Assembly (NCBI GenBank): GCA_021397845.1
Contig: CM038038.1
Span: 59,266,748-59,330,747, forward strand
Direction of reading: 5' to 3'
Length of the DNA: 64,000 nucleotides
Source: Areca catechu
Taxonomy: Eukaryota > Streptophyta > Magnoliopsida > Arecales > Arecaceae
The notes under the pieces were generated by a model. That model saw only the letters and a program-made list of their open reading frames with translations. It ran no database searches and was not told the origin of the DNA. Position 1 is the first letter of the stretch. Every line of letters starts with the position of its first letter. This document shows positions 1-11,539 of the stretch, piece after piece. Position numbers and translations under genes: made by a program.

Positions 1-707
1 AGCAATTGAAGAACTTGACAGATTCATTGACTAGTACTATGACTTCCCTATTTAGTGATTTGAATCAATCAGTGGACAACAGGTTGGACAAATTAGAAGA
101 GAATGTATCAAATCTAAAAGAAAAGGTTGAAGCTATTGAAGCTTCAAGGACTGCACCTCAGATAGACCTTCAGCCTATTATGAATTGCTTCTCTTCAAAT
201 TCTGAAACTATTTTGAAGTCTGTGGATGCCACTTTAAATGAATATCAGACTGAATTAAAAGTGCTTAGAGGCAGAGTTGGAACCATTGTTGATACTAGAA
301 GAATGGCTGAAGATTATACTAGAGGAATTGGTATCTTAAGATCGGAGTTTGGCAGACTTCGAGGATCAGCAGAAGCCTTCGCCAATGTCCAAGCAGCTGA
401 ACTTGTGACTATGCAGAAAGAGATAGGAGAAATGAAAGAGGCAGTAGATAAAGTACCTATTAGCCTCAAGGACCTGGATCAGTGGATGGGAGCAATGTGG
501 GTGGAAATGGTATCCCTCAATAGCACTGTCAGTTCATTGGAAATCACAGCTAGGACATGACCACTATATGATCCACCACCCATTTCCACTAGGGCACCTA
601 ATACCTCTGTTCACCCTAGGGCTCCTCCTCCACATGCTTCATCTAGTCGAGCACCTAGACCCACTTATTGGCAAGGTGTCAATGTTCCTAGTGATGATTC
701 TGATTAG
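1..707 (+). pseudogene. C-terminal part of Sirevirus downstream (env-like position) ORF, element A
   Basis: One reading frame runs from the window edge to a TAG at 705-707, with one internal TGA at 558-560. The visible protein is helical with heptad-like spacing (coiled coil), then contains the motif DYTRGIGILRSEFGRLRGSA, and ends in a Pro/Ser/Arg-rich tail. Element B has the same order and similar residues at about 9987-10811. In Sireviruses an extra ORF after pol is known and is often called env-like; its function is unproven, and I see no transmembrane segment in this part. The N-terminal half lies upstream of the window. Confidence 0.75.
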
Positions 708-1451
708 ACATCTTGTAGTTTCAGTACTTTTTTTGATGCCTTTTTGGAACTTTTGTAATGATGTATTGAACACTTTTTGACAGAAATGAAATGAATTTTT
801 TTTTTTGTTACTATGTAATGTGTGTATACTTGTATTATCTTGATTACATCTCTATTTGTTTAAATAGAATTCTCTCTCAAAGTTGAGAAAGTGAAATTAT
901 CTCAAACAAATATTGAAATTTTCTCAATCTATTTAAAATTCTGAACTTACCTGTTTAACCTTTTTGAATTGTTGACAAAAAGTGGGAGAATCATAGTGTG
1001 CATGAAAGAATACATGAATTGCAATAATAATACTAAAGTAAAGTAAACAGGGGGAGTTTTTTAAGGCATCTCTGAATGATCTTTTGCATATCATTCTGAT
1101 AAATTGTTCAAATAAATGTTAAAGGGGGAGAAACTTAGAGAAAATCTATATTGTCTAGAAATCTTATAAACAGGGGGAGATATACATGCTTAGTTTGCAT
1201 GCTTCAATGATTATTATAACGCCTTCAACTTATCATTTCTATCAGTTGATAATTAATGTTGCCTGATACATACAAGCAATCAATCTCTGATACTCACAGT
1301 TTATGAATTTGATTTTGTGCAAAACTGTATAGCACATACTGATATACATCTGAGATTACAGTTGATTTTTAAACTTAAATGCTTACATACTTGTAAATAG
1401 ATTAAATTATTTTCATGCTCAGTGTTTTGTTATCATCAAAAAGGGGGAGAT
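708..1451 (+). promoter_or_regulatory. 3' untranslated tract with four polypurine tracts, element A
   Basis: This is AT-rich non-coding DNA between the downstream ORF and the 3' LTR. G-rich purine runs of the form (A)nGGGGGAG lie near 1047-1056, 1121-1133, 1170-1180 and 1437-1450. The last one abuts the LTR and is the likely plus-strand primer. Multiple polypurine tracts are a known Sirevirus trait. A 17-bp sequence at 1425-1441 is the exact reverse complement of 1470-1486 inside the LTR, so the primer and LTR edge would sit in the loop of a hairpin. Confidence 0.75.
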
Positions 1452-3034
1452 TGTTGACCCCTAAAGTGATTTTGATGATAACAAAATATTGGAGCATACA
1501 TTTAATTATCTAACAACTCTTCAAGTGATTGACAAGTTTTTGTAGGACAGCTACATTGACACATTTTTTTTCCTACAATCTTTAATGTTTTGTGTTGAGT
1601 TGTAAAATACTTAGATTCTTGTAAAGAAGAACCCTACAAAAAGTTTCCTGTTAAAATCAGTTAAAGGGTTACTTCTACTAGTCCTTCTTGCTTCAAGTTT
1701 TTTTGAATTTATTGTAAGTAGTGCTTGAAGAAGATTGTTAAAGCTTGGGACAAGTGTTCTGGAAATTTGAAGTTGATCTGGCTGAAGAACCACCTTCGAG
1801 CCAACTAGATGAACAACCCAGCCGACTCTGGCACTGGCACTAAAGACAAGTTCTCTGGCATGCAGATCCAGCCGACTGGCACCAAGGTCCAGTCGACTCA
1901 TCCAGAACAAGGTTGAGAACGTTCTGAGATTCTCAGGAATCCAGCCAACTGGATTTAGATCCAGCTGACTCATCCAGAACTCAGTTGAAAATGGTCTGAG
2001 AAGCCTCTGAGATTCCAGCCGACTGGAATTCAGCCCAGCCGACTCGTCCAGAGTGAGATATTTTTTCAACTATGGAAGGTAGCCAACTGGCACTCAACCC
2101 AGTCGACCCAAACTTCATCCGAGCTGACTCGAAGTTTGTCCAAGCCGACTTGAATGACGGGGTCACCTCCAACAGCTAGTTCCTATTCTTAGTTTTTGAA
2201 TTCTAAAAGTGCTCCAACGGTAACATGTCACCTCCCAATGGTCTACAACGTTCGAAATCATGGGAAGGCAGTTGAAGTCTCTATAAATAAGGTATGAGAA
2301 CATCTTTGAAGAGGCTAATGATTTATTGAGCATTTATTGAACACTTATTGAAGTGAAGTGAGAGAGCACTAGAGCTTTAAAGATTACCTTCAAGCCTGCA
2401 ACAACTCTTACCAGAAGCTTGAAGCACCTTTTGAGGAAAGCAAGGAAGCCATTGAAGTGCATTGAAGAGCATTCAGTGGATCTTCACACGAGCTGCATTG
2501 GCAACCACCTAGACAACAGAGTTTGTCTTTATTGTTGCTTTTCTTATTCTATCTTTTAGAATATCTGGGTTATTGGTGAGCCCTGTTGTAAAAACCAAAT
2601 ATGTTACTTTGGTGAGCCTTTAAAATCAGACTGTAGAGGTTTCTTTGGTGAGCCTAGCTGAAAACCAAAGCATAGAGGTTTTAGGTGAACCTGTAAAAAC
2701 CTAGCTTGGGTTTCTTTGGTGAGCCCGGTTTGAAAAATCAAAGTGTAGAGGTTTGGATTGTGAGCCTGCAAAACAATTCGACTGTATTCTAGTTTGGGGG
2801 ATATAATGGAAATCCCGAGTGGTGAACTTGGATAGTGGACGTAGGAGCTGGGTTGTTCCGAACCACTATAAATCTACTTTGTTTGTGTTGTGTTTGCTTT
2901 GTCTTTTAGCTTCTGCTTTCTTTTTCTGATTAACACAGCACCTAATCACTAATTGGAATTAATTATGCACATACTTGCAAAAATTTTATAATTCCCAATT
3001 CACCTCCCTCTTGGGACTAAGCCACCTAGACAAC
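1452..3034 (+). repeat. 3' LTR of Sirevirus A
   Basis: The LTR begins TGTTGACCCC directly after the polypurine tract and ends CAACA at 3034; the ends are TG...CA and the length is 1583 bp. A TATA box (TATAAATAA) lies at 2282-2290. Upstream of it, between about 1800 and 2160, a short motif around GCCGACT(G/C) recurs many times. Downstream is a run of related phrases of the type TTTCTTTGGTGAGCC...AAACC. It aligns along its length with the B 3' LTR at 11540-13081, including start and end. Confidence 0.85.
2282..2290 (+). promoter_or_regulatory. TATA box of Sirevirus A LTR
   Basis: TATAAATAA lies about 830 bp into the LTR, just after the region of repeated GCCGACT-type motifs. The matching position in the B 3' LTR (about 12371-12377) reads TATAAATG, so the element is conserved between copies. 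Confidence 0.6.
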
Positions 3035-3402
3035 ACAAAGTGCAGAGGTTCTAGGTGAGCTTGTGAAAACCTAGTGTGGGTTTCTTTGGTGAGCCCGATT
3101 TAAAAACCAAAGTGTAGAGGTTGGGATTATGAGCCTGTAAAACAATCTGACTGTATTCCGGTTTGGGGGATATAGTGGAAATCCCGAGTGGTGAACTTGG
3201 GTAGTGGATGTAGGAGTTGGGTTGCTCTGAACCACTCTAAACTTGTTTTGTTTATATTGTGCTTTACTTACTTTTCAACTTCTGTACTTATTCTCTGATT
3301 AACACAGCACTCAACCACTAAAAGGAATTACTTGTGCACATATTTGTAAAATTTTGTAATTCCCAATTCACTCCACTCTTAGGAAAAGCCACCTGGGCAA
3401 CA
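3035..3402 (+). repeat. 5'-truncated 5' LTR of Sirevirus B
   Basis: After the complete LTR end at 3034 the sequence restarts in the middle of a second LTR copy: 3035-3402 aligns with the last part of the B 3' LTR (from about 12714 to 13081) and ends GGGCAACA like it. The primer-binding site follows two bases later, so this is functionally the end of a 5' LTR. About 1.2 kb of its 5' portion, including the promoter, is missing, so element B has no promoter of its own here. Confidence 0.8.
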
Positions 3403-3404
3403 GC

Positions 3405-3420
3405 TGGTATCAGAGCAGTG
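3405..3420 (+). promoter_or_regulatory. Primer-binding site of Sirevirus B (initiator tRNA-Met type)
   Basis: TGGTATCAGAGCAGTG starts two bases after the LTR end. TGGTATCAGAGC is the usual complement of the 3' end of plant initiator tRNA-Met used by many copia and gypsy elements. Confidence 0.85.
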
Positions 3421-3445
3421 TCTCTGATTACTTGAGTAAAGATTG

Positions 3446-5340
3446 ATGGCTCATCCCATGAGCAAATCATTGGCCGAAGGCCAGTCAACAAATAGACCTC
3501 CACTATTCACAGGCACTAATTACTCTTATTGGAAAGCATGAATGAAAATTTACATTCAAGCTATAGATTTTCAATTATGGAAGGTCATCTGAAAAGGGCC
3601 ACACATTCCCATGATCAAAGTTGATGAAGTGGACATCCTTAAGCCTAAAGAGGACTGGGATGATCATGACATGAAAATGGGGGAATTGAATGCCAAAGTA
3701 ATGAATTTACTATACTGTGCTTTGGATGCAAATGAGTTTAACTAAATTTTCACTTGCTCTTCAGCAAAGAAAATCTGGGACAAACTCGAAGTGACCCATG
3801 AGGGAACTTTCCAAGTGAAAACCTCAAAGATAAATCTTTTAGTTCATAACAATGAACTATTTAAAATAGAACCTTCTGAAACAATTTCTGCCATGTTCTC
3901 TAGATTTACAGATATTATTAATGGTTTAAAGAGTCTTGGCAGGGTATACTCAAATGCTGATCTAGTTCAGAAGATACTCCGATCTTTAACTGACAAGTGG
4001 GATCCCAAGGTGACAGCAATCCAGGTGGCCAAAGATCTCAACACATTACTACTAAATGAACTACTGGGATCACTCATCACCCACGAGCTGACTATGCAGC
4101 ACATAATGAAGATGAATAGAAGAAAAAGAAGACTATAGCCTTCAGAGCTGCTATCGAATCAAGGAGGGATGATGAAGAGTCTGAAGAAGAAAGCACCTCC
4201 TCTAATGATGACCTAGAAGATGATGATATCGCTATGGTTGTGAAGAGATTCAAAAAATTCATGGGAAGGAAGAAAGGAAGATTTAACCAGAAATTTCATA
4301 GGAAGGATTATGGAAAAGAAAATGAAAAGGATGAAGAGAAAGATAAAGAAGTAGTCTCCACATGTTATGAATGCAAGAAGCAGGGGCACATTCATCCATA
4401 CTGTCCTCTATTGAAGAAATCCTTCAGATAGAAAAAGAAGAAGAAAGCCATGGTTGCCATATGGAGCAATAATGAAGAATCATCTTCATCTGAAGAAGAA
4501 GAGACCACCAAGACTGCAAATCTATGTTTAATGGGTCTCGAAGATGAGGTAACATCCCCTAGCAATAGCACTAAATTTACATTTCATGAATTAAACTCTG
4601 CATTTTATGATCTATTATCTGAATTTAAGAAAGCTGGAGTAAAGATAAAAACATTGAAAAATATGAATGACTCTTTATTCAAACAGAAAAATGAAATTTC
4701 AGAAAAGAACCTGTTACTGCAAAAAGAACTGCATGACTTTTTGGAAAGAAATGAAAAACTGAAAAATAAAAATCTTTTATCTGAAAAGAAAAATGAGGAT
4801 TTACTTATTGAAAATATTGAACTGAAAAAGGAAGTTACAAAACTCAAGCCCTTAGTTGAAAAACTTACTTTGTCTTCAAATAAGCTTAAGTTAATTTTAA
4901 AAGAACAACGAATTTCAGGAAACAAAGCTAGAATTGGTTTTAAAACTTTCATTATGAATGGAATTTCAGCAACTACTTTTGTGAAATATAAAGGACATGT
5001 TCAAAACAACTTATCTCAAAAAGTTTTGGCTACACCAAAAACTGTTTCAACTTCAAAGTCTTTATTGTATGTTCCTAAGAACTTGAGCAAAAATGTTTAT
5101 ATTTCAAAAGGTTCAAAATCTGCATCAATTGCATTAACTTTTAGAACTTCTAATTCTGCTCCTATTAAAAACTTTAAAGTTGTATGCTATGTTTGAAAAA
5201 GAATAGGACATAAAGCTTTTGATTGCAATAATTCTAAAAATGTCCATAAGAATGTAAAAAAAATCTGGGTTCCCAAAGGAACCACCTCTGCTGACCTGCA
5301 AGGACCCAATGTAGCTTGGGTACCTAAAAGAATTCATTGA
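3446..5340 (+). pseudogene. gag: Sirevirus gag relic with zinc knuckles and coiled coil
   Basis: The capsid-like protein begins at ATG 3446 (MAHPMSK). The first part has the copia gag look (PPLFTGTNYSYWK near the start). In-frame stops lie at 3539 (TGA), 3590 (TGA), 3743 (TAA) and 4136 (TAG), followed by a frameshift. The new frame encodes a basic stretch, a complete CX2CX4HX4C zinc knuckle at 4363-4404 (CYECKKQGHIHPYC), an acidic serine-rich stretch, and a long Lys/Glu/Asn-rich coiled coil at about 4600-4930. A second zinc knuckle at 5185-5226 has its second cysteine codon replaced by TGA (5194). A coiled-coil gag of this size is typical of Sireviruses. The protein would bind and package element RNA; this copy is dead. 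Confidence 0.85.
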
Positions 5341-8300
5341 TTATTTTAAAGGAATGTCTTGCAACCCAAAGATTGAAGAAAAGGTGGTACTTAGACAGTG
5401 GCTACTCAAAACATATGATGGGTGACAAGGACCAGTTTATCACCCTTGAAATGAAAGAAGGAGGTATGGTCACCTTTGGAGACAATGGCAAAGGGAGAAT
5501 AATCGGTATTGGTAAGATCAAAATAACTCCCTTCATTTTTATTGAAAATGTTTTGCTAGTAGACAAGGTAAAGCAAAATCTCTTAAGCATAAGTCAATTA
5601 TGTGATAAAGGCTTCAAGGTTGTCTTTGAATCTTCTATGTGTATAGTAACTAACTCTTTAGATTCTAGCAATAAGTTTATTGGACATAGACTTGGAAATA
5701 TCTATGTGGTAGATCTTAATGATCTTGCCATGTCAAGTAGCCCCAGTCTAGTTGCAATGAATGCTAAGACCAAAGAGTCATGTTTACTATGGCATAGATG
5801 ACTAGGTCATGCTAGCATGCATACCATTGCCAAATTGATTTCTAAAGATCTTGTTAGAGGCATGCCTAAGTTTAAAGTTGATTTAAATCATGTTTTTGAT
5901 GCATGCCAAATGGATAAACAAACTAGGGGGAGTTTTAAATCGAAAAATATAGTTTCTACAACAAGACCACTTGAACTACTTCACGTGGACCTTTTCGGAC
6001 CTACTAGGACCACAAGTCTAGGAGGTATGAAATATGCTCTTGTGATAGTAGATGATTTTTCAATATTTACTTGGATTTTGTTTATTGCTTCGAAAGATGA
6101 AACTTTTCATATTTTCAGAAAATTCCATAAAAAGGTTTCAAATCAAAAGAACTTATCTTTAATTTCAATTAGAAGTGATCATGGAACTGAATTTGAAAAT
6201 CAATTTTTTGAAGATTATTGTACTGAATTTGGCATTGATCACAACTTCTCCACTCCTAGAACACCTCAACAAAATGGTGTTGTAGAGAGGAAAAAAGGAC
6301 ATTGGAAAAAATGGCTCACATAATTTTGTGCGACGGCAATCTTACAAAGTACTTTTGGGCAGAAGCAGTGAACACTTCATGTTATATTTTAAATCACGTT
6401 TTGATCCATCCTATTTTAATGAAAACCCCCTATGAGCTTTGAAATAATAGAAAACCCAATATCAATTATTTTCATGTGTTTGGATGCAAATGCTTTGTGC
6501 ATAACAATGGAAAAGATAATTTAGAAAAATTTGGTTCTAAAGCTGATGATGCAATTTTTCTAGGTTATTCATTACATAGCAAAGCATATCAGGTTTTTAA
6601 TAAAAGGACTCTTACTATTGAAGAGTCAATACATGTTGTATTTATTGAAACTAACCCTACACTTTCTAGACAAGAAGAGTGCATAGATAATGATGCAGGT
6701 ACATTGTAAAAAGGAATGGATAACTTGAGCATTCAAGATAAAGACACTCAAGATGGAGAAGAAACGGTAAGTAAGGATCACACCGATATACCAAGGGACT
6801 GGAGGTATGTTACATCTCACCCTAAAGAATTAATCATAGGAGATCCTTCACACGGTGTTAGGACTAGGTTTGTACATAAAGATGCACATGATTACCTAGC
6901 CATTGTATCACAAATAGAACCCCATAGCCTAGAAGAAGCTGAGACTGACCCAAACCGGTTGATGGCAATGCAAGAAGAATTAAACCAGTTTGAAAGGAAT
7001 AGGGTATGGACACTTGTAGATAGACCTACTGACCATCCAATAATAGGAACCAAATGGGTCTATAGGAATAAATTAGATGTGCAAGGAAACATAATAAGAA
7101 ACAAAGCTAGATTAGTGGCTAAGGGATATAACCAAGAAGAAGGTATTGATTTTGATGAAACTTATGCACCCGTAGCAAGACTAAAAGCCATTAGACTACT
7201 ACTTGCATTTGCTTGCTACATGAATTTCAAACTTTTCAAATGGATGTAAAGAGTGCATTTCTTAATGGTTTTATCTCTGAATAAGTTTTTGTGGAACAAC
7301 CACCAGGTTTTGAAAATCACACTTTTCGAAACCACATATTTAAATTAAACAAAGCATTGTATGGTTTGAAACAAGCACCTAGAGCCTAGTATGATAGACT
7401 TAGCACTTTCTTAATTGAAAATGATTTTTCAAGAGGAAATGTAGACAAAACCTTCTTTATCAAAAAGAAGAATAATGACTTCTTAGTTGTACAAATATAT
7501 ATTGATGATATCATTTTTAGTGCAACTAACAAATCTTTATGTAAAGAATTTGCTAAGCTTATGCAGGGAGAATTTGAAATGAGCTTGATGGGGGAACTAA
7601 ACTACTTCCGTGGACTTCAAGTAAAACAAACAAAGGAAGGCATCTTTATCAACCAAGCCAAATATATCAAAGAAATTGTCAAAAAGTTTGGTATGGAGAG
7701 TAGCAAATCAATGAGCACACCCATGAGCCCAGCTTGTAGATTGGACAAAGATGAAAATGGATCCAATGTTGACCAAAAGCTATATAGAGGTATGATTGGA
7801 TCCTTATTGTATTTAACTGCAAGTAGACATGACATATTATATAGTGTATGTGTATGTGCTAGATTTCAATCAGTACCAAAAGAAACACATATGCTTGCTG
7901 TTAAGAGAATAATTAAATATTTGAAAGGAACAAGTAATTTAGGAATTTGGTATTCTAAACATTCTACCTTGAATTTAATTAGATTCTTTGATGCTAACTA
8001 TGCTGGTTGTAAAATAGATAGAAAAAGCACTAGCGGTACATGCCAATTTCTAGTGTTGAATTTAATCTCATGGCACTGTAAGAAGGAAAACTCCGTAGCC
8101 TTATCGACAGCTGAGGTTGAGTACGTGGCTGCTGGTAGTTGTTGTGCTCAAGTGTTATGGATTAAACAACAACTAGAAGACTTTGGTGTATCATAATCTA
8201 AAATTTCAATTAAATGTGATAACACAAGTGCTATCAATTTGACAAAGAATCCAATTCAACACTCTAGAACCAAGTACATTGAAATTAGACATCATTTTAT

Positions 8301-8442
8301 TAGAGATCATGTTTCAAATGGTGATATAGTGCTTGATTTTGTTCCTACTGAAGATCAATTAGCTGACATATTTACTAAGCCACTTAATCAAGACAGGTTT
8401 GAACTAATTAGGAGTGAATTAGGACTTTGCGATCCTTTCTAA
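5337..8442 (+). pseudogene. pol: Sirevirus pol relic (protease, integrase, RT, RNase H)
   Basis: Protease carries WYLDSG near 5388-5405. A GAG-pre-integrase stretch (LLWHR, then TAG/TGA-type break at 5799, then LGHAS) leads into integrase with the D, D and E residues in VDLFGP, RSDHGTEF and NGVVERK. The first cysteine of the integrase zinc-binding CXXC is Phe (VFDACQ). A frameshift near 6295 and another near 7236 split the frame. RT has KARLVAKGYNQ and YIDD at 7498-7509. RNase H has STAEVEYVA and ends TKPLNQDRF...GLCDPF at 8442, a typical copia C-terminus. Stops near 7280, 7387 and 8194 also break it. Domain order and motifs are unambiguous; the gene is not functional. Confidence 0.92.
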
Positions 8443-8927
8443 ATTCTCTAATCTAATTCCTTCAAATTTAAGAAAACATTATCTAGAGAACCTCCTGATT
8501 TCATTCTATATTATAGAGCCTTAATTTCCTTGGAAATTCTCTCCAAAATCTCTCTAGTTAGTGATTAAGTTTTCCAAAAACCAAACTTCTCTGTTCGAGT
8601 CGACTGGTTTTTAAGCCGAGTTGACTGGATCTTCTGAGTGTTTTGAGCATGTTCTGGCCTAGCCGGCTCGAGCTTTTCCGAGTCGACTAGATTCTCTGAG
8701 TGTTTTGGGAGAGTTCTGGCCGAGCCAACTCGAGCCTTTCTAGGGCTTATTCGAGTCGACTGGAATTTCATGCCTGAGTTTTTTATTTTAGGATATAAAC
8801 CCCTCTCCGAACCGTCTAACCTTCATTTTATCTTCTCTAATGGTTCGTTCCTCTCCTAATCCTACTCCGAAAACTTCTATCTTCCTTCTAAGCTCTCCAA
8901 TCTCTCTTTTCTTCCTCTTTCCTAGCA
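8443..8927 (+). other. Spacer between pol and downstream ORF, with LTR-like short motifs
   Basis: No ORF of note. From 8587 to 8770 there are repeated phrases of the kind GAGTCGACTGG and GAGTGTTTTG...GTTCTGGCC. The GCCGACTGG-type motif is the same one that is repeated in the LTRs of A and B. The rest is pyrimidine-rich sequence leading to the ATG of the downstream ORF. Confidence 0.5.
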
Positions 8928-10811
8928 ATGGCTCCAAAACGTGCTATTGGGAAATGCTCTACTAGGGCTGCTACGACCTTGGAAAGGAAAATAAGGACTA
9001 TAATGCATCAAGAAGAGCCAACTGCCACTGTTCACAGTGAGGAACTTGTGGAAAAAGCTGCAAGGGATGCTCTAACTGTTCCATGTCAAATCCCTTCAAT
9101 GTGGATAAGACCGGTAACCTCTGGCCATCGCATTAACTTTGAATTTATTAAGGAGATTGGGTTAAAAATTGGTGATTTGATCGAAGATCAAGGTTGGAGA
9201 AAGTTTTGCTTCCTAAATGAGAAGACCTATCCCTCTCTTGTTAGAAATTTTTATGAAAATCTGAGATTGGGAACAAATCATGTTGAGTCTACTGTTAAAG
9301 GAAAAAGAATTATTGTCAATGAAGAATTTCTACATGGTCTACTGGACTTACCTACTGATGGAGTGAAATTCCTAGTGATTGACAATAGAGAAAAGGCTTT
9401 AAGAACAATCCTAAACAGAGAAGATGCTAGTGGAATTGGAACAGTTTTTGCTAATACCTTATCTCTTGAAATGAGATTGCTACATAATTTCATTTGTAGA
9501 ATATTTTTTCAAAGAACAGGAAGATTTGACTGGGTAAGTGAAAAAGACCTGTGCCTTATGGAACACATCATGGAGAAGACTCCTGTAAATCTATTCTACA
9601 TTATCATTATGCAAATGAAGGAGACAGTTTGAAAGGCCAAGTCTTGCTTACCATATGGAATGATGCTAACCCTACTGTTTAAATCTCAAAGAGTGAGTTT
9701 GGAAGGTGAAGATGGAGTTGAACTGCACCATACAAATGTCTACACCTCCAAATCACTATAACGAATGGGTTACATCCAAGTTGAAGGTGTTTGGAGGAAG
9801 AAAGGGACAAATGTCAGGGCAATAGGTAGCTCAAGCAATGAAGAAGAAGAAGAAGACGAATAACCTACTGGCACTGCTACAGTTGAAGCTGGAACATCTA
9901 CTGCAGCTACACCAGAACAAATATCTCTCACTCCTGAGCCTGCTACTACTTATGAGGAGACTGGAGCACCTTTTCCTGATCTTGATATGCCTGCACCTGA
10001 ATTTGATTTGCCTACAGCTGATATTCCTTTACCTCACTTCACTCCGGTAGCTACACATCCTCCAAACATTCAAAGTCAAATTGAAGAACAAATGAAAACT
10101 TTGACTGATTCACTGACAGGGACTATTACTTCACTGTTTGGTGATCTAAAACAGTTAGCGGATAGTAGACTTTCTCAGCTAGAAGAACATGTCACAAGTT
10201 TACAAGGAAAGGTTGAAGCTATAGAAAGTTCAAGATCTGCACCTCAAGTAGAACTCCAACCTATCCTAGATCTTATTTCTTCTAGTTCTGAAGGCATAAA
10301 GAATTCAGTTGATGCAACATTAAATGAATATAGAACTAAATTGAATGAAGCCAAATGCACATTGGGAATGATTGCAGAGACTAGACAAATGGCAGATGAC
10401 TATACAAGAGGCATTGGGATTATCAGGTCAGAACATGGAAGACTTAGAGGATCTGCTAAAGCTTTTGCTAATGTCCAAGCTTCTGAGCTTATATCAATGC
10501 AAAAGAAAATTTGTTAAATGAAGGAGGCTGTGAACAAGGTACCTACAAGCCTCAAGGATATGGAACAATAACTTGGTGCAATCTGGATGGAGATGGTTTC
10601 TATCTATGGCACTATTAGGTCCTTGGAGATCACTACTAGGACTAGACCTCTTTATGATCCTTCTCCTATTTCCTCTAGGGGTCCTACCACTTCTCACCAT
10701 CCTAGAGCACCTCCACCTCAAGCGTCCTCTAGTAGACCTCCTAGACCTGCTTCTTAGTATGGTGCAAGTACACCTATCAATGTACCTAAGGAAGAATCTG
10801 ATAGTGAGTAG
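8928..10811 (+). pseudogene. Sirevirus downstream ORF: plant 'Transposase_32'-like N-terminus, coiled coil, Pro-rich tail
   Basis: A single frame of 628 codons from MAPKRAIGK to the TAG at 10809. It contains six premature stops (9630 TGA, 9759 TAA, 9861 TAA, 10515 TAA, 10569 TAA, 10755 TAG) but no frameshift. Residues about 80-150 (FCFLNEKTYPSLVRNFYENL, then a VKGKRIIVNEEFLHGLLDLP-like stretch) resemble the family called putative plant transposon protein, which is common in plant retroelement accessory ORFs; I recognise this from memory and could not search. An acidic Glu run (9840-9860) precedes a Pro/Thr-rich linker, then a coiled coil (10090-10500) homologous to element A, then a Pro/Ser/Arg-rich end. 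Its position after RNase H is that of the Sirevirus env-like gene; the role is unknown. Confidence 0.75.
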
Positions 10812-11539
10812 GTCTTTAGTATTTTCAATACTTTTTGGAAACTTTTTGAAGTTTATGTAATAATTGATGTACTGAATCTTTTGATGGAAATGCAATGAAT
10901 ATCTTTTTAGACACATATGTGTATTTCTTTTATCCTGTTAACACTGTCTATATTTTCTTAAATAGAATTCTCTCTTTAAATTGAGAAAGTGAAATTATCT
11001 CAAACAAATCTTGATACATTCTTGATCTCTTTAAAATCTGAGCTTATTTGTTAAACCTTTTTTATTTGATGACAAAAAGGGAGAGAACTATTATTTAATA
11101 AAGTGCATGAAAGAAGAAACTTAATGAATTGAAATAGAACTGCTAAAGTCAATTAGACAGGGGGAGCTTAATGAATATTGCATATCTTATTCTGCTAAAG
11201 TGTTCAAATAAATGATAAAGGGGGGGAAATTTTCACATTGATTAGAAATTTTATAAAAAGGGGGAGAAATACATGTTCAATTTGCTTCAATATTTCATAC
11301 TCTGCTCTCCACTAATTACATCTAACTGTCAATGCTTAATGTTGCTTAATTCACACTAACACTTTATAGAATTGACCTTGTGTATAACTGTATAGCATAC
11401 ATTGATACTCATTTAAGAATATAGTTAATATTGTGATTCGAAAAACAAGTGTAAATGCTTACTATGATATACATCTATACTTATGAATAGAATAGATTTT
11501 TTCATGCCCAGTGTTTTGTCATCATCAAAAAGGTGAGAT
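10812..11539 (+). promoter_or_regulatory. 3' untranslated tract with polypurine tracts, element B
   Basis: AT-rich non-coding DNA equivalent to 708-1451 of A. Purine runs lie near 11157-11166, 11217-11229, 11256-11269 and, next to the LTR, 11527-11539. The LTR-proximal tract reads AAAAAGGTGAGAT rather than AAAAAGGGGGAGAT as in A, so the primer itself is mutated. The inverted repeat around the junction is kept with one mismatch. Confidence 0.7.

Larger units (their letters stand above)
1..3034 (+). mobile_element. Sirevirus-type Ty1/copia element A, 3' part
   Basis: Only the 3' end of this copia element is in the window: the end of the ORF that follows pol, a non-coding tract with several polypurine runs, and a complete 3' LTR (1452-3034). 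The downstream ORF, the repeated purine tracts and the LTR start TGTTGA after AAAAAGGGGGAGAT match the Sirevirus lineage. The same parts recur in element B about 10 kb further on and are clearly homologous. The 5' part lies outside the window. A's 3' LTR runs directly into a truncated 5' LTR of B at 3034/3035, so no host sequence separates the two elements. Confidence 0.85.

Noticed and set aside
4605..4952. Minus-strand 115-codon frame, Ser/Phe-rich
   Set aside because: Antisense shadow of the Lys/Glu-rich coiled coil of the Sirevirus gag.
8928..9632. DNA transposon suggested by Transposase_32-like sequence
   Set aside because: No terminal inverted repeats or DDE motif. The frame sits between copia RNase H and the polypurine tracts and continues into the ORF shared with A.
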